In this document: one piece after another, positions 12,014 through 22,833 of the stretch | How positions within the stretch are numbered: the first letter of the stretch is position 1 | Layout of the letters: each line of letters opens with the position of its first letter | NCBI GenBank assembly: GCA_030077755.1 | Contig: JAQJZZ010000008.1 | Span: 1,426,001-1,490,000, forward strand | Source of the DNA: Filosporella fistucella | Lineage: Eukaryota > Ascomycota > Leotiomycetes > Helotiales | DNA length: 64,000 nt | Reading direction: 5' to 3' | Notes under the pieces: generated by a model | The model's database searches: none | What the model saw: only the letters and a program-made list of their open reading frames with translations | Told to the model about the DNA's origin: nothing | Position numbers and translations under genes: made by a program

Positions 12014-12399
12014 ATGCGTATCTCACCTCGATATCTTCAGCACGCGTGTCGAATCACCTTCTTCACGCGTCAAAATTGCTCATTGTGTACAAACGCGAAA
12101 CAAACATTATCCAATGTCTGGGATAAACGACCATTTGAGTATACAGAAATAGATGTCATGAAATCAGATGCCAAGAGATGGAGAGATTTCTATGAGTTTG
12201 ATACTCCCGTGGTATGCTCTTCAAATTTGTGTAAGATTTGACGAGGGAAGCTAATTGTATGTGATAGATTCATGTCAGCCGCTCAAGCGTGGGAGAAGAA
12301 CAGCCTGAAATGTCTGCTAAAGCTACAAAGCTTATGCATAGATTCAGTGAAGAGCAAGTCCAAGAGAAAATGGATGCGGTTGAAGCAGCGAAGTCTTGA
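12014..12399 (+). CDS. Glutaredoxin-like thioredoxin-fold protein
   Basis: Two exons, 12014-12211 and 12268-12399, encode 109 residues. RITFFTRQNCSLC contains the CSLC active-site pair after the first beta strand, and FEYTEIDVMK and DTPVIHVSR fit the remaining strands of a small glutaredoxin fold. The TPV(I) cis-proline pair is produced across the splice (GTATGC donor, ATAG acceptor). The protein matches the DUF836/glutaredoxin-like family that includes human C5orf63 and a yeast counterpart. Members are presumed thiol-disulfide proteins, with poorly defined physiology. The N-terminus MRISPRYLQHACR is basic and could target mitochondria; this is inference. Confidence 0.85.
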
Positions 12400-12966
12400 A
12401 TCAGTAGAATTGACCATATGAAAATCAAAATCCCCGTCTTCGGGTCCCATTCATACGAGGAACTTGGGAGAGCTTTCCAAGACTGGTACACCAGACATGG
12501 CTGGCCTTTCGAGATCTCCAACATGTCATGGTGGAGCCAACTGTGAGATTTTCTGGGACACCAATTCGGTCTGTCGCCCTGATGCTATCTATAATGCCGA
12601 GAGCAGTACATTCTGGAATTATGTATGCACTTCCAGTTGGCGATCCTGGAAAGCAGCCTAAGTACATGGAATAAGACTCATTTAGCATCCGAATATGAGA
12701 CTGGGGTTCCACTAGCAGATGAGCCTCCTCATAGCTGCCTCTTCTCTGGCCAATACGATGTATTTACACTTTATCCTTCATTGAGATTATATTCACAAAT
12801 AGCTAAATTCGAACCATTTTTATGACTCAGACGTCTATGTGTCAACGAACAAAAGCTCTAAACCACCGTCTCGACTACTGGTCCCTAGTGAGACTCTTCA
12901 GCAAACATTACAAAGGCGTGCTGTAGTCCAGTCCATATGTATTCCGGTATTTTCTCCAAGCCATCC
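12400..12966. other. Intergenic, convergent gene ends
   Basis: 567 bases lie between the 3' ends of the glutaredoxin-like and aldolase genes. Overlapping frames of 60-95 codons on both strands show no family resemblance and no plausible splice extension. Confidence 0.45.
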
Positions 12967-14394
12967 TTACTTGCCATAAGGTCCCGTCAACTTTGGGCCT
13001 GGACCCAAACCCTTTGCCGTGCTGACCGCTGCCATAACGCTGGCCTGTAAAATGAGCGTATCTGTGGCACAACTAATCATGTGAAAACCATCATCTGCGT
13101 ACTTCTTTGACTGTTCGCCAGAGGTACAAAAAATACCAGCTTTCTTGCCAGCCGCATTCGCGGCTTTCAAAACTTTAGCAATTGCCGCATGAAGGTCATC
13201 ATGCATCTTCCCGTCTAGAATCGGGTGGCCGATGTTGTTACCTAGATCAAAGGGACCTACAAAAAGAACGTCAATTCCTGGAACATTGGCAATAGCATCG
13301 ACATTTTCCAAAGCCTCTTTTGTTTCGATCTGGACCATGGTTAGGAGAGCATCATTGGCTTGTTGAAGATAGTCGGTAGATCCTAATGAAGGGTCAAATC
13401 TCTCCATTGGAAATGGAGATCCAAATCCTCGTTGGCCTTGAGGAGGAAACTTTGCACTGAGTACGAGTTTCTTGGCATCCTCGACGGTATATAAAAGGGG
13501 CACAAGGACTCCGCTAGAGAAGGAATCAGTACGCTCCTGGCTACCATAGCGGGCCACAGAAAAGCGATTCCTCCCCTCTTAGGACCGTTGGACGTTGAAG
13601 GAATCGGAACGTACTGTGCGCCTGAGTCCAACGCTCCTACGCAATGTCAGAAACAACCTCAAAAGCGGTTCACTTGGACACTTACTCTTAACCATGAATC
13701 CTTGATTATCCGGGATGCGAACAATCGGGCTGACACCACAAGCTGCGATTGCTGGAACCGCCTCATGCATTGCAGCATCTACACGCATAAGTAAAGAGAC
13801 AATGACATAGCGCACGATTGTGTATTTCAGTCTAGCTGCAGCGAAATGACGAATGGGAAGCTGTACCATAGATGTTGAGGCGAATCAACAAGAGGGCAGG
13901 GTTCTCCTGCACCCCGCATCTGAGGGGCTGTTTCTAACAATGCGACTCTGCACCACTTGGTGACTGAAATTTCGATGAATCCTCCACGACACAACGTATC
14001 GGAAAACAGATCGTGGTTGAGCTGACATGTACGAGGCCAAAAACGAAATCCAAAATTTCACTCACCATCCATGTTGCCATGTTCGCAATCCACCAACACC
14101 CAACTACAACGAATTAGACCCGTTTCCTATATGAAGAGCATGCAAGTGGTTGAAATAGAAAAACAATGGTAGAGAATATTCGAGAGTAAATAAAGTCAAA
14201 GGTCGTGCTTACTCAACTCCTGTCCTGGCAAGGGTTCTGGAAACATTACTTCCTGGTATCATTTGCCTACGAGGCGATTCGTCAATGGGTTGCAGCATCG
14301 GGGTGCTGATTTTCTCTCACCAACAACCCATACTTGGGCCTTTTGCTTCATCAAAAGCCACCTTTAGTCTACTGGAAGTCTTCATTGACGCCAT
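12967..14394 (-). CDS. HpcH/HpaI-family class II aldolase
   Basis: Six exons: 14321-14394, 14213-14266, 14067-14104, 13686-13778, 13615-13636 and 12967-13513, encoding 275 residues. The family cleaves 2-keto-3-deoxy sugar acids or 4-hydroxy-2-oxo acids to pyruvate and an aldehyde, using a divalent metal. Splicing rebuilds WVLVDCEHGNMDDAAMHEAV, then VSPIVRIPDN and LDSGAHGVLVPL, all hallmark stretches. Later come MVQIET (metal glutamate), GIDVLFVGPFDL (metal aspartate) and GPFDLGNNIG. Exon 5 is only 22 bases long but is required for the conserved GALDSGAH segment. The exact substrate is unknown; an L-rhamnonate-type aldolase or a general oxo-acid aldolase is possible. The frame is open upstream of the MASMKT start and could encode a mitochondrial presequence from an ATG at 14550. 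Confidence 0.92.
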
Positions 14395-14642
14395 TGTATG
14401 CACAGTCCTATAAGGATATATGTGAAGACCTATTCTATGTGCCGATAATGGTCTGACAGACGAAAAGGAATGCTGGAGAGGAAGTATGGACAATGGGTAT
14501 TGAAACGATGATATTCGAGATATCGCGTGAGAGTGGGGGAAGTGAGGCATGATTCCTGAGAAGGATGGATGTCGTTGAAGCTTGCCGGACAGAACACCGG
14601 GTTTCCCCACATTCTGACGCTGCCTTCTCCCTCTTGAGATGG

Positions 14643-14745
14643 AGGTACGAGAGTACTTCGTACTCCTAGTACCAAGTAGTACTAAGTAGTACTCAGTACC
14701 CACTTTCCGCAATTAGGTAGGCAGTAGGTACTATGTACTATGTAG
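14643..14745. repeat. GTAC-rich cluster upstream of the aldolase gene
   Basis: Nine GTAC tetramers fall within about 95 bases, several as the palindrome AGTACT within TAGTACTAAGTAGTACT. More occur at about 14832 and 14935-14952. The cluster lies 250-350 bases upstream of the aldolase start codon. It may be simple low-complexity sequence or a reiterated operator. Confidence 0.6.
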
Positions 14746-16865
14746 GATCGAGATTGTGCTGATGAGGCGAGGTGTACCTGCCCTAGGTAAATGGTTTCAC
14801 ATCACGTGTGTGACTTCTAGAAGGTGAAAGGTACAAGTACTTTTCTTCCCGTCAAGCTTCGAGACGATCTTCTGAGTGATGCTCACGTAGCGATCTTGTT
14901 CTGTGGTGTGACTTAAACTTTGCCAACATACGAAGTACTGTGTACTTGTACTGTAGCAAGCCAGGATTCAAGGCCTAGTGCTGCACCGGCTATTGATTCG
15001 TATCTGGCAGCAAACATTTGCTTGTATCGAAGAAGTCGAAGTGTCTCAAAATGGTAATTTTCGGCGGCCAAAAAATTACCACATGCAGACTTCACCACTG
15101 ATCATTACTTTGGCGGTGTACCTTCTCTGACTCGGGAGCAGTGGGGTTCAGCCCCTTTTTCTAGGGAGAGACTTCCGAGTGGCCTCCCCGTCCTCGACTT
15201 CCTTTCTCCACGATTCTCCACGCGGTCATGCGATAGATCGAAATTCCAAAGCTCGAAATCCCGCAGGTTTCATGGATCTCTTGCCCCAACAGAAATCTAA
15301 TGAAACAAGCGCTATTTCATACCACGAAGACACTGGAATTCCATTGGGCAAGATATCGCAATTTCGCATGCCTTTGCGGTTTTGCTCTCGAGATGCACGC
15401 TCCCTTTCTCCCCGCATCTGCCAATGCGGGCTGATGGGGTCAAAGATGCAACCGCCTGGTACAGAACCAGTGGATGGCGAATATGAGGCTGGATTCTTCT
15501 TTCCTGGTATATAGCGGAAAGGGCAACAAGTATAATATGAATAATGGATACGACGTTTTTAGCTTTTATCGCTCTGCTCCCGATCCGGATCCCGCGGTGC
15601 CAAGTTGCAATGTCTGCATTTGTGAGCGGACTTCCGATTTGCTCATGGCAGGTAAATGCAGGATTGAATGGTGGCAGGGTCAGCTGTTGCGAGCTTTTGC
15701 CTTCGTACAGATTTTGAGAGTGAGAAGCGGCGGTGTGCCGTAAAAAGCACAGGTCGGGGAATGGAAAGAGTCTGGAAGGCTTCTAGAGAGTGGACTTGCT
15801 CTTACTACCTACTATGAGTTGTAACACGGCAAAGAAAGCGGGAACCGGACATGTTGCCGAAAACAAGGAGATAGAAAAGGCTTCTGACTTGGAAATTTTT
15901 CAACGACACGAGAATACGGAACTTTCTCATCAGCGGCATCATAACACGGAAGTGGAAGTGGAAGTGCTTCGACGGCTATAGTTTCAGGGCTACGAGTATT
16001 ACGGAGTGTATTCTCAGAGTTTTTCCACCCCCACGCCTTCAGCCCATCTTCAGGCCCAAAATGGCGCGGCGCAAAAGCCACGCATGAAGCCCCTGTACCT
16101 CCTGTGAAGTACGAACAAGACTCCACAGTTCCCACATTGGAGATGCACAAAGTCTGATGGCGATGGGACTTTGACGCCACTGCCTACTTGTATCCGATGA
16201 CTTGTGGGGCAGTAGGGAGGTACTGTACCACGGCCTTGGGTGAACATACCAGTACAAGTCCCAGCCCAGGAGCAGGCCAAGTTCGGGGATGGCACCGACA
16301 TGGAAAAGAAAGAAGAAGAAGGATTTTGATTTGGTTCACTTGATGAATCATCTCGGGATATTTGGAGAAAAGGTGACAGAGTCTAGATGACGAAAACGGC
16401 CGAAGTAATCTCGAGGATGCGAGTATACAGTAAGTACCTGCTTGAACCTGTACCGACGGTCTGGTGATGTACCAGTAACAGTTCGTCGTCAGGATCTGTT
16501 ATCTCTTATCCAGGTTGGCAGCTCCGATATCGAAGCCGGCAAAGAGCAAGCAATACGGGACTGCATTATTGATACTATACTATACCGCTACGAATACTAA
16601 TACCGTTCTTTTAAATTTCATCCCACGCTTGAATAGACGTGGTGCATCTCATCTAAAATCTTCTAGACGAATTAGAGGGCCGCTGGAAAAGTGTTGAATT
16701 CGATGATCGAGGAAGTCTGTTTCGTTTCTCTAAAGTAGATGTCGCGGAGATTTATGACTGGCCAGCTGACATCATAATCCTGGCGCATGACCCTTGGAGT
16801 CTGCCCTGGTCGAGATCATTGAATTGCCGTTTCTGTTCTGCGTGCAACTCTCCCGCCACAACTGC

Positions 16866-16893
16866 CTACCTCTTACCTCTTACCTCTTACCTA
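16866..16893 (+). repeat. Short tandem repeat (TACCTCT unit)
   Basis: Three direct copies of TACCTCT followed by a partial unit, within a pyrimidine-rich tract. It is a simple tandem repeat with no coding role visible. Confidence 0.7.
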
Positions 16894-17871
16894 CCACTAA
16901 CAGTAACAACCACATTCACAACCACAATCTTCCGCTGTGCATTCTCCATGCGGTCCCAAATTCTATTTATCCAGCCCAATAATAAATGCTTCTCCGGTTC
17001 CCGTCCCACCCAACTGCAGAGTGCGTGCTCTGATCTGGACCATGCATGCGTCTTTTTTAGAATCAACGTCTTTTGTGTTTCCCATGAGAATCGAGACGAG
17101 GAGGAAGACAACCTCACACCTTCACACCCTCATTACCAAATCTCCTAGTATTTTCTCCTCCCGTCTCCCGTCCTTCCTCTCTCCTTGTACCTGTCGCTCG
17201 ATACCATCATCATCATACCTAACTTCCACCTAGCTTTCCCCTCCTAGTGAACTCCTCCACTTGACTAACTCTCTTACCGGCTATTGACATGAATTTAGGC
17301 CTAACTCGCTTTCTGGCGGCTATTGACTGAAATGCCCTCATAAACCTCCTCTGCTTTCACTTCCATGCCTGCCGAGCCTGCTTTACCTCCACATCGAGTT
17401 CCACAACCCGCGTTCCGGATGTCCTAATTCGAATCTGACCGTGGCCACCGCCAGGAACTCTGGGAGATGACAAGCTGCTGCATCTCATTCGATAGTAATT
17501 ACTCAGGCACTTTGCGGTCCCCCCAACTTTGCAAATTCTCCATCTTGCCCCGTCTCTTGCAAATGTGTATTCAATTATGGTATTGTCTTGCTTCAAATTT
17601 AAGACAACGAATGTGTGTGTTTTCTCCGCATACTGTCAAAAGAAAATAAAGCGCAGAAAAAGAAATGAAATGAAAGAAAAGAAGAAGTAAAAAGCGGCAA
17701 TTAACTCTTCCTTCTCACTCGCTCGGGAATGCCTTGAAAATGTTTAGCCATTGAGACCACTAATGACGCTTAGTCCACGAGGGGACTTGCTCTTAGTGTG
17801 GGGCAAAACTACTAAGGAATTGGTATTCTCAGCCATGGCCATGGCCATTATTCCATGCCCTGCTAGGCCGA

Positions 17872-17907
17872 GTTCCAGTTCCAGTCCCAGTCCCAGTCGC
17901 AGTCCCC
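17872..17907 (+). repeat. Hexamer-periodic repeat (CCAGTY)
   Basis: Tandem imperfect hexamers of the form TTCCAG/TCCCAG/TCGCAG run for about 36 bases. A further hexamer array, GTAGGT units, lies at 17998-18028. Both are in the gene-free block upstream of the gluconokinase. Confidence 0.7.
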
Positions 17908-17997
17908 GTTTCCAGCTTTGTGCTTCCCCGTCTGTTACTTCGTGTAACGGCGCTCGCTCTCTGGACCATCTCACGGTACGGTAAGTAGGGAAGGTCC

Positions 17998-18028
17998 GTA
18001 GGTGTAGGTGTAGGTCGAGTAGGTGTAG
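17998..18028 (+). repeat. Hexamer repeat (GTAGGT)
   Basis: Three direct GTAGGT units are followed by a degenerate copy (CGAGTAGGTGTAG). It is located about 430-460 bases upstream of the gluconokinase start codon. Confidence 0.7.
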
Positions 18029-18461
18029 CTAAGTGAAATATCTTAGGTTGGGTTGGGCAAAGCCTGCGGAAGGACAGCGGCACCCCCCCAGCCCAAGGGG
18101 TAGATTGAATCATCCTGGAAATCAAAGTCGCTCAATCACTCACTCACTAACTACTCTTCCTCTTCCCTCTCAGACTCCCCCCAGTCATAAAAGGACGTCC
18201 GCACCCGCCACATCGTGAGTTTGTACTAAATTGCCTCGTTTTCTGTTGGCTTTCTCTTCCTCTTCTCAGGCTTCTTAACTTGATTGCACTTCAATGCTAT
18301 ACCTCTCTCAACTCAACTGATCGTCCCGTCCTTCTGTTATTCACTAGCTAGGCGTTCATCAACATCATCATCATTGTCATAGTCGCGTGCCCACACTACG
18401 CCATTCCACTCACTTATTCATTACCTACCCAAAAAAAACTACACACAAACAAAAAGTCACC

Positions 18462-19211
18462 ATGTCTCCCATGATGTATGAGAACCGCTCGTCGATGCAC
18501 CACCAACCTACACCCGCAACCTCAGACCACCTTCCTCTCAACACCTCATCCTCAAACACAAAATCCCATGGAGTGACGTCAAATCATCATGGACAGCCAA
18601 AAACTGAACACCACCATATATGGTTAATTACTGGTCCAGCAGGATGTGGGAAGAGTACCGTTGCCCAATTCCTCGCCAAAACAATGAATCTCCCTTTTAT
18701 TGAGGGTGACGAGGTACTTACAGCCTCTTACTAACTCCATGTAAATCCAACTAACACATTCCAGTACCACCCACAAGCCAACGTCGACAAAATGTCAAAG
18801 GGAATCCCTCTTACAGATGCAGACCGTTGGGACTGGCTCACCCGTCTGCGAGAAGAATCCGTCAGTCGCATCATGTCGGGAGCCCAAGGCGTCGTCCTCA
18901 CCTGCTCAGCCCTGAAACGCAAATACCGCGACGTGATCCGCGTAGCACCATACTACTCACATGATGTGCTCGTCCACTTCGTATACCTGCACGCTCCTGA
19001 AGAGGTACTACTCGAGCGGGTACGAGCGAGACAAGGTCACTTCATGGGCGCCAGCATGGTGCACAGCCAGTTCGGCATCCTGGAGGCGCCGAGCAAGAGC
19101 GAGACGGATGTCATAAGTGTGGATGTCAGCGGGTCGTTGGAACATGTCGAGCAAGAAGCCCTGTCGAAAATTCGCGATGCCGTCAGAAAGACATTAATGC
19201 GTGATTCGTGA
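18462..19211 (+). CDS. Gluconokinase (thermoresistant/IdnK type)
   Basis: Two exons, 18462-18713 and 18765-19211, encode 232 residues. It phosphorylates D-gluconate with ATP to 6-phosphogluconate, feeding the pentose phosphate pathway. The P-loop GPAGCGKST is at residues 58-66. LPFIEGDE joins across the intron to YHPQANVDKMSKGIPLTD, the signature gluconate-binding region. VLTCSALKRKYRD and the lid ARQGHFM follow, as in the family. Compared with the usual length of about 175-200 residues, this protein has an extra N-terminal tail of about 50 residues rich in Ser, His, Thr and Asn, which looks disordered. The start ATG sits in CACCATGTCT, a good context. An in-frame ATG at 18387 is less likely. 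Confidence 0.94.
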
Positions 19212-19939
19212 GGGTTGGGTTTTATCCGCAGGGGATGACAGACGATCGATCATATGGATCTGGGTTGCTTTTGCTTTTGCTTTTGCATGGAGTTAAACGG
19301 ATCGCCCTGCAACGGAATTTTAGCGCTTCCCCGCGATTTCTGCCTCTACCTAGGGAGTTTTCTTGATTGCTTCCGTGGGTTTTCATGTGTGTGTTGGATA
19401 ATGTTTCTTCTTTGGGACTAGGATGCAGTAATGCATATCATTCAGCATTAGGGGGGTCAAGGGAAACTCTGGGGTTATGAGCAAAAGGCGTTGGGTATAC
19501 TTATTTTTCCGGGGCTGCAATCATACACGATGATTTCATGCGTGGGCAGCGAGCGATAAATTAATGGGATTAGATTTCAATCACAAGACTTTAGAAGATA
19601 TGCAGACAATTTTCCAGACTTTATGCCATGACAACTCGCTTTTCTGACCTCAGATCTTATCTACGTCTACAAGTCTATTTTGGAATGCCCCTCTATCAAG
19701 TCTGCGGGGTAATCTCAACCCCACCACAGCCTTATCCTGTTATCAGCACAACCACATCTTGAGGCTGAGGTAAGTGGTCATAGCTGGAGTGCTGGCAGAC
19801 AATTCTTGGTACGAACATAAAACTTTCTCATCCAACATCCTGTCACCATCCGCTTGTCAATCACCGCATATCGTTCTTAACTGGAAACGGTACACGGCAG
19901 TTGGTGCCACAGCATGATGCTGTACGATCTAACAAACTC
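19212..19939. other. Intergenic, convergent gene ends
   Basis: 728 bases between the gluconokinase and E2 3' ends. They contain a short CTTTTG tandem run at about 19268-19287. No supported gene. Confidence 0.5.
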
Positions 19940-21423
19940 TCAACGGAGATGCATCACCATACTGTCTGGGTCCTCGACAAATCCCCTGACGACTTCGGCG
20001 GCACGAGCCATGGTCGCACCGTCAATTACGCGGTGGTCAGCGCTCCAACTGAAGTTGCACACCTGTTTCTGTACCACGTGTCCATTCTCGTCGAACGCCG
20101 GTATAGTCTTCATCTTCCCCACGCCGAGAATAGCTACTTCCTTTTCGACTATGACTGGCGAGACGTACGTTCCACCGATGCTACCAATGTTCGAGACTGT
20201 GATTGTACCACCGCTCAGGTCTTGGCTTGAGAGTTTCCCAGCAGATGCTAGTTTCTGCAAGCGGTTGAGTTCGGCTGCAATTGCTAAGACATTGAGATTT
20301 GATACGTTCTTGATCACGGGCACAATAAGACCGGAAGGCGTATCCATAGCTACTCCGATGTTATGCTGACTTCGCATCACGAGAACAGGTTTTGCGGTAT
20401 TTGAGTCCGTGTCGACTCTTGCATTGAGCATTGGGTAGCGATGCAGAGACATGGAAACTGCCTTGATGATGAATGGTAGGTATGATAGCTTGCTAATTTC
20501 GTTGATAGGTGATTTGGTAAGTCCTCTATTCAGCCGAGTACGTAATTCCGACAGCCCCGTGAAGTCGATCTCGTCGGCATAAAGGAAATGTGGGATTGTC
20601 AGAGACTTGGTCATTGTCTTGAACATTTGATGTTGAGAATTCGAAAGCTGGTTTATTGTTTCCTTTTGACGACCGCTTTCTGTTGGAGGAGGAGAGATAG
20701 TCTGTCCTGAGCTTGAAGCTGGAGCACTGTCTCTTTCCTTTGCAAATTGATACACGTCTTCCTTCAAGACTCTTCCATCTTTACCCGTCCCAGCAACATC
20801 CTCGATTTTGACATCGAGCTCCTTGGTCAAATGTCTAACAGCAGGAGTTGCTAATGATGCATGTTTTCCTTTTGGAGGAGACGGCTTTTCGGGACTTGAG
20901 GTCTTCTCTGGTGGCGATGATACATCTTCTGGAGCTGGAGATGATGTTTCTTTGGAATTAGCTTGGGGTTCTTCTCCTGTCCCTGGCTCACTAATAGCTG
21001 CCAAATCCTCCTCCTTTATTTCTCCTTGTATGTCAATGTCCACCAGTGGTTTCCCCACTTTTGCCATTTCACCAGCTTCATAATGTAACTTTTTGATTAC
21101 ACCTGAGAATCGACTTGTGATTTCCACAGAAGCTTTGTCACTCTGAACCTCGCACAATTTGTCGAATTCCTCTACCCGCGCTTCTGGCTCTACGAACCAT
21201 TGAATTATCTCACATTCTCGGATTCCTGGTAATTATTAGCTGTGATAAAGATTCAATGATCAGAGAAATTACCTTCACCAATATCTGCCAGCAGAAACGG
21301 CTTTAGAACTTGTACTCTTGCAGAGGCATGGAACTGCCGGTTGGGGAATTGTCTCGGGAAGTTAAGACCTCTGTAAACTTGCCAATGGCGAGAAGCAATT
21401 CGTGAATAGACCTGGAGACGCAT
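19940..21423 (-). CDS. Lipoamide acyltransferase E2 of branched-chain 2-oxoacid dehydrogenase
   Basis: Two exons, 21273-21423 and 19940-21225, encode 478 residues. The protein is the mitochondrial E2 core that moves acyl groups from lipoyl-lysine to CoA in valine, leucine and isoleucine breakdown. The N-terminus, with RIASRHWQVYRG and NRQFHASARV, is a typical presequence. A lipoyl domain follows (LADIGEG, then CEVQSDKASVEI with the lipoylated lysine). A peripheral subunit-binding domain contains ATPAVRHLTKELDV and GTGKDGRVLKEDV. The C-terminal catalytic domain ends with SADHRVIDGATMAR, containing the HxxxDG active-site motif. GEG|IRECEIIQWFVEP is restored by splicing. Both linkers are proline-, serine- and glutamate-rich. 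It reads as BCKDH rather than pyruvate E2 because of IRECEIIQWF. Confidence 0.95.
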
Positions 21424-21654
21424 CTTGAATATGTAATTGCTGAGAGAAAACTCCAATCCAGAAAAAACTCATTTCCTACATTTTTGAGGGTGAGAAGGTA
21501 CATATGGGGTTGGTTTGCGGGGAGCAAAGGGCGACGGTTAGCAGCGGGGGAATTCTTGCAGGGGTTTGGGCTCGGAATACCGAGCTGGTACAGAAAGTAA
21601 GCTAACCTTATTTTCAGATTTCGATGTCAACAGCGCAACACTAGGTCAAGAATA
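21424..21654. promoter_or_regulatory. Compact bidirectional promoter for two mitochondrial genes
   Basis: Only 231 bases separate the E2 start on the minus strand from the Atp10 start on the plus strand. Both products act in mitochondria, so shared regulation is plausible but not shown. Confidence 0.5.
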
Positions 21655-22752
21655 ATGATCATTTCACGAACAGCTCTGCGACCTGCCAATATTAGGCTGG
21701 AATCGGCGGCCTGTCTGCTATGTCAATGGCGGTCCTTCAACATCTCTCATCGAAAGTTTGCTGACAAACCGGCTGTTCCATCGGAATCGAATCCCAAAAC
21801 TCCAGCTCCTCCTCCATCACCACTCGAAGGAGCCCCAAGAGCCTACGGAAAAGCCGTTTCCGAATTTACACCCAAGCCTTTGGGCCGGCCTATCGGTCTT
21901 CCTAATCCACCTCGGGCAGGAGAGAACTCGGGCATAGACAATAGGACATGGAAGCAAAGGAGAGATGATTTTGTCAATTATGACAAGCATCTTGTCAAAC
22001 GCAAGGAGCTGTGAGTACGCCAATTGATTTGACTCGAGTACGGACTCTAATTTCTTAGGACACATAAAATTTCGAAGCCATATTTTAGAGAATGGAGCAA
22101 TATGCGCCTACACAAAGGGAAATCCTTCCTTGCGCCTCCTGGACTTTTCAAAAAGGAACGAGCCTTATACTTTCCGAATTTACAAGGACAGACATTGATT
22201 AAGGGGACAGAGCCTATGGATACTACACCTACTCTCGAAGACAAGATATCTGTTGTCAGTGTATTCAGTAGTACGTGGGCTGAGAATCAAGCTGCCACTT
22301 TTGTAGAGAAGAAGGAGAATCCCGCCTTACATGAAGTTATTAGAAGCAGTGGAGGGTTTGGGCAAGTTGTTCGTATAAACGTGGAGGAGGATGCGATGAA
22401 GGCGTGGCTCATCAAGTTTTTCATGGGAGGCTTGAGGAAGAGAATTGGCAAAGAGAACTGGGGAAAATACTTCTTAGTCCGGCGTGGACTTACTGATGAT
22501 ATGAGGGATTCGATTGGTTTGCTGAACAGCAAAGTTGGCTATACATATGTCCTGGATGAGGAATGTAGGATTAGATGGGCTGGGAGCGGTCGTTCGGAAG
22601 GCGACGAAAAGGAGGGTCTAGTGAAAGGGGTGAGACGACTGATTGTTGACTTGAAGGCCAAGAGAAAGACATCACCACCTTCGGCAGAGGAACAGGTCGG
22701 TGCACCAGGAAATGTTGCAGGAAACCAAACAGTCGCTGCCCCTGCAGCTTGA
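21655..22752 (+). CDS. ATP10: Mitochondrial ATPase assembly factor Atp10
   Basis: Two exons, 21655-22010 and 22059-22752, encode 349 residues. Atp10 assists assembly of the Fo sector, acting with subunit 6 in the inner membrane. The N-terminus MIISRTALRPANIRLESA is a presequence. The body contains KPLGRPIGLPNPPRAGENSG, a conserved entry segment, then KSFLAPPGLFKKERALYFPN, VFSSTWAENQ and GKYFLVRRGLTDDMRDSIGL. GYTYVLDEECRIRWAGSG closes the thioredoxin-like core of the family. The 48-base intron (GTGAGT to TTAG) joins KEL to THKISKPYFREW. The C-terminal tail is alanine/proline-rich and probably disordered. Confidence 0.93.
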
Positions 22753-22833
22753 TTCATGATATACCCATAATTGTACAACACTGGCTTAATGCCCCAAACG
22801 CCCGCTTTCCAATGCTGTAAAGTGATGCTCGTA

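Larger units (their letters stand above)
14395..18461. other. Long 4-kb block without a convincing gene
   Basis: No frame in this block has family features or a coherent exon chain; the longest are about 80-130 codons and overlap on opposite strands. What is visible: a GTAC-rich cluster (14643-14745), a heptamer array (16866-16893), two hexamer-like arrays (17872-17907, 17998-18028), and two strongly pyrimidine-rich tracts (about 16850-17260 and 18140-18460). The second tract directly precedes the gluconokinase start and looks like its promoter and leader. GGTAAGTAGGG at 17981 is a good donor for a possible 5' untranslated intron. The first tract could belong to an unseen transcript or a distant promoter. 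Confidence 0.45.

Noticed and set aside
14913..17233. Several 60-120-codon frames in the 4-kb gap
   Set aside because: They overlap on opposite strands, have no conserved stretch and no chain of splice-linked exons.
19265..19290. CTTTTG tandem run taken for a possible regulatory element
   Set aside because: Short simple repeat in a 3' region; nothing supports a function.
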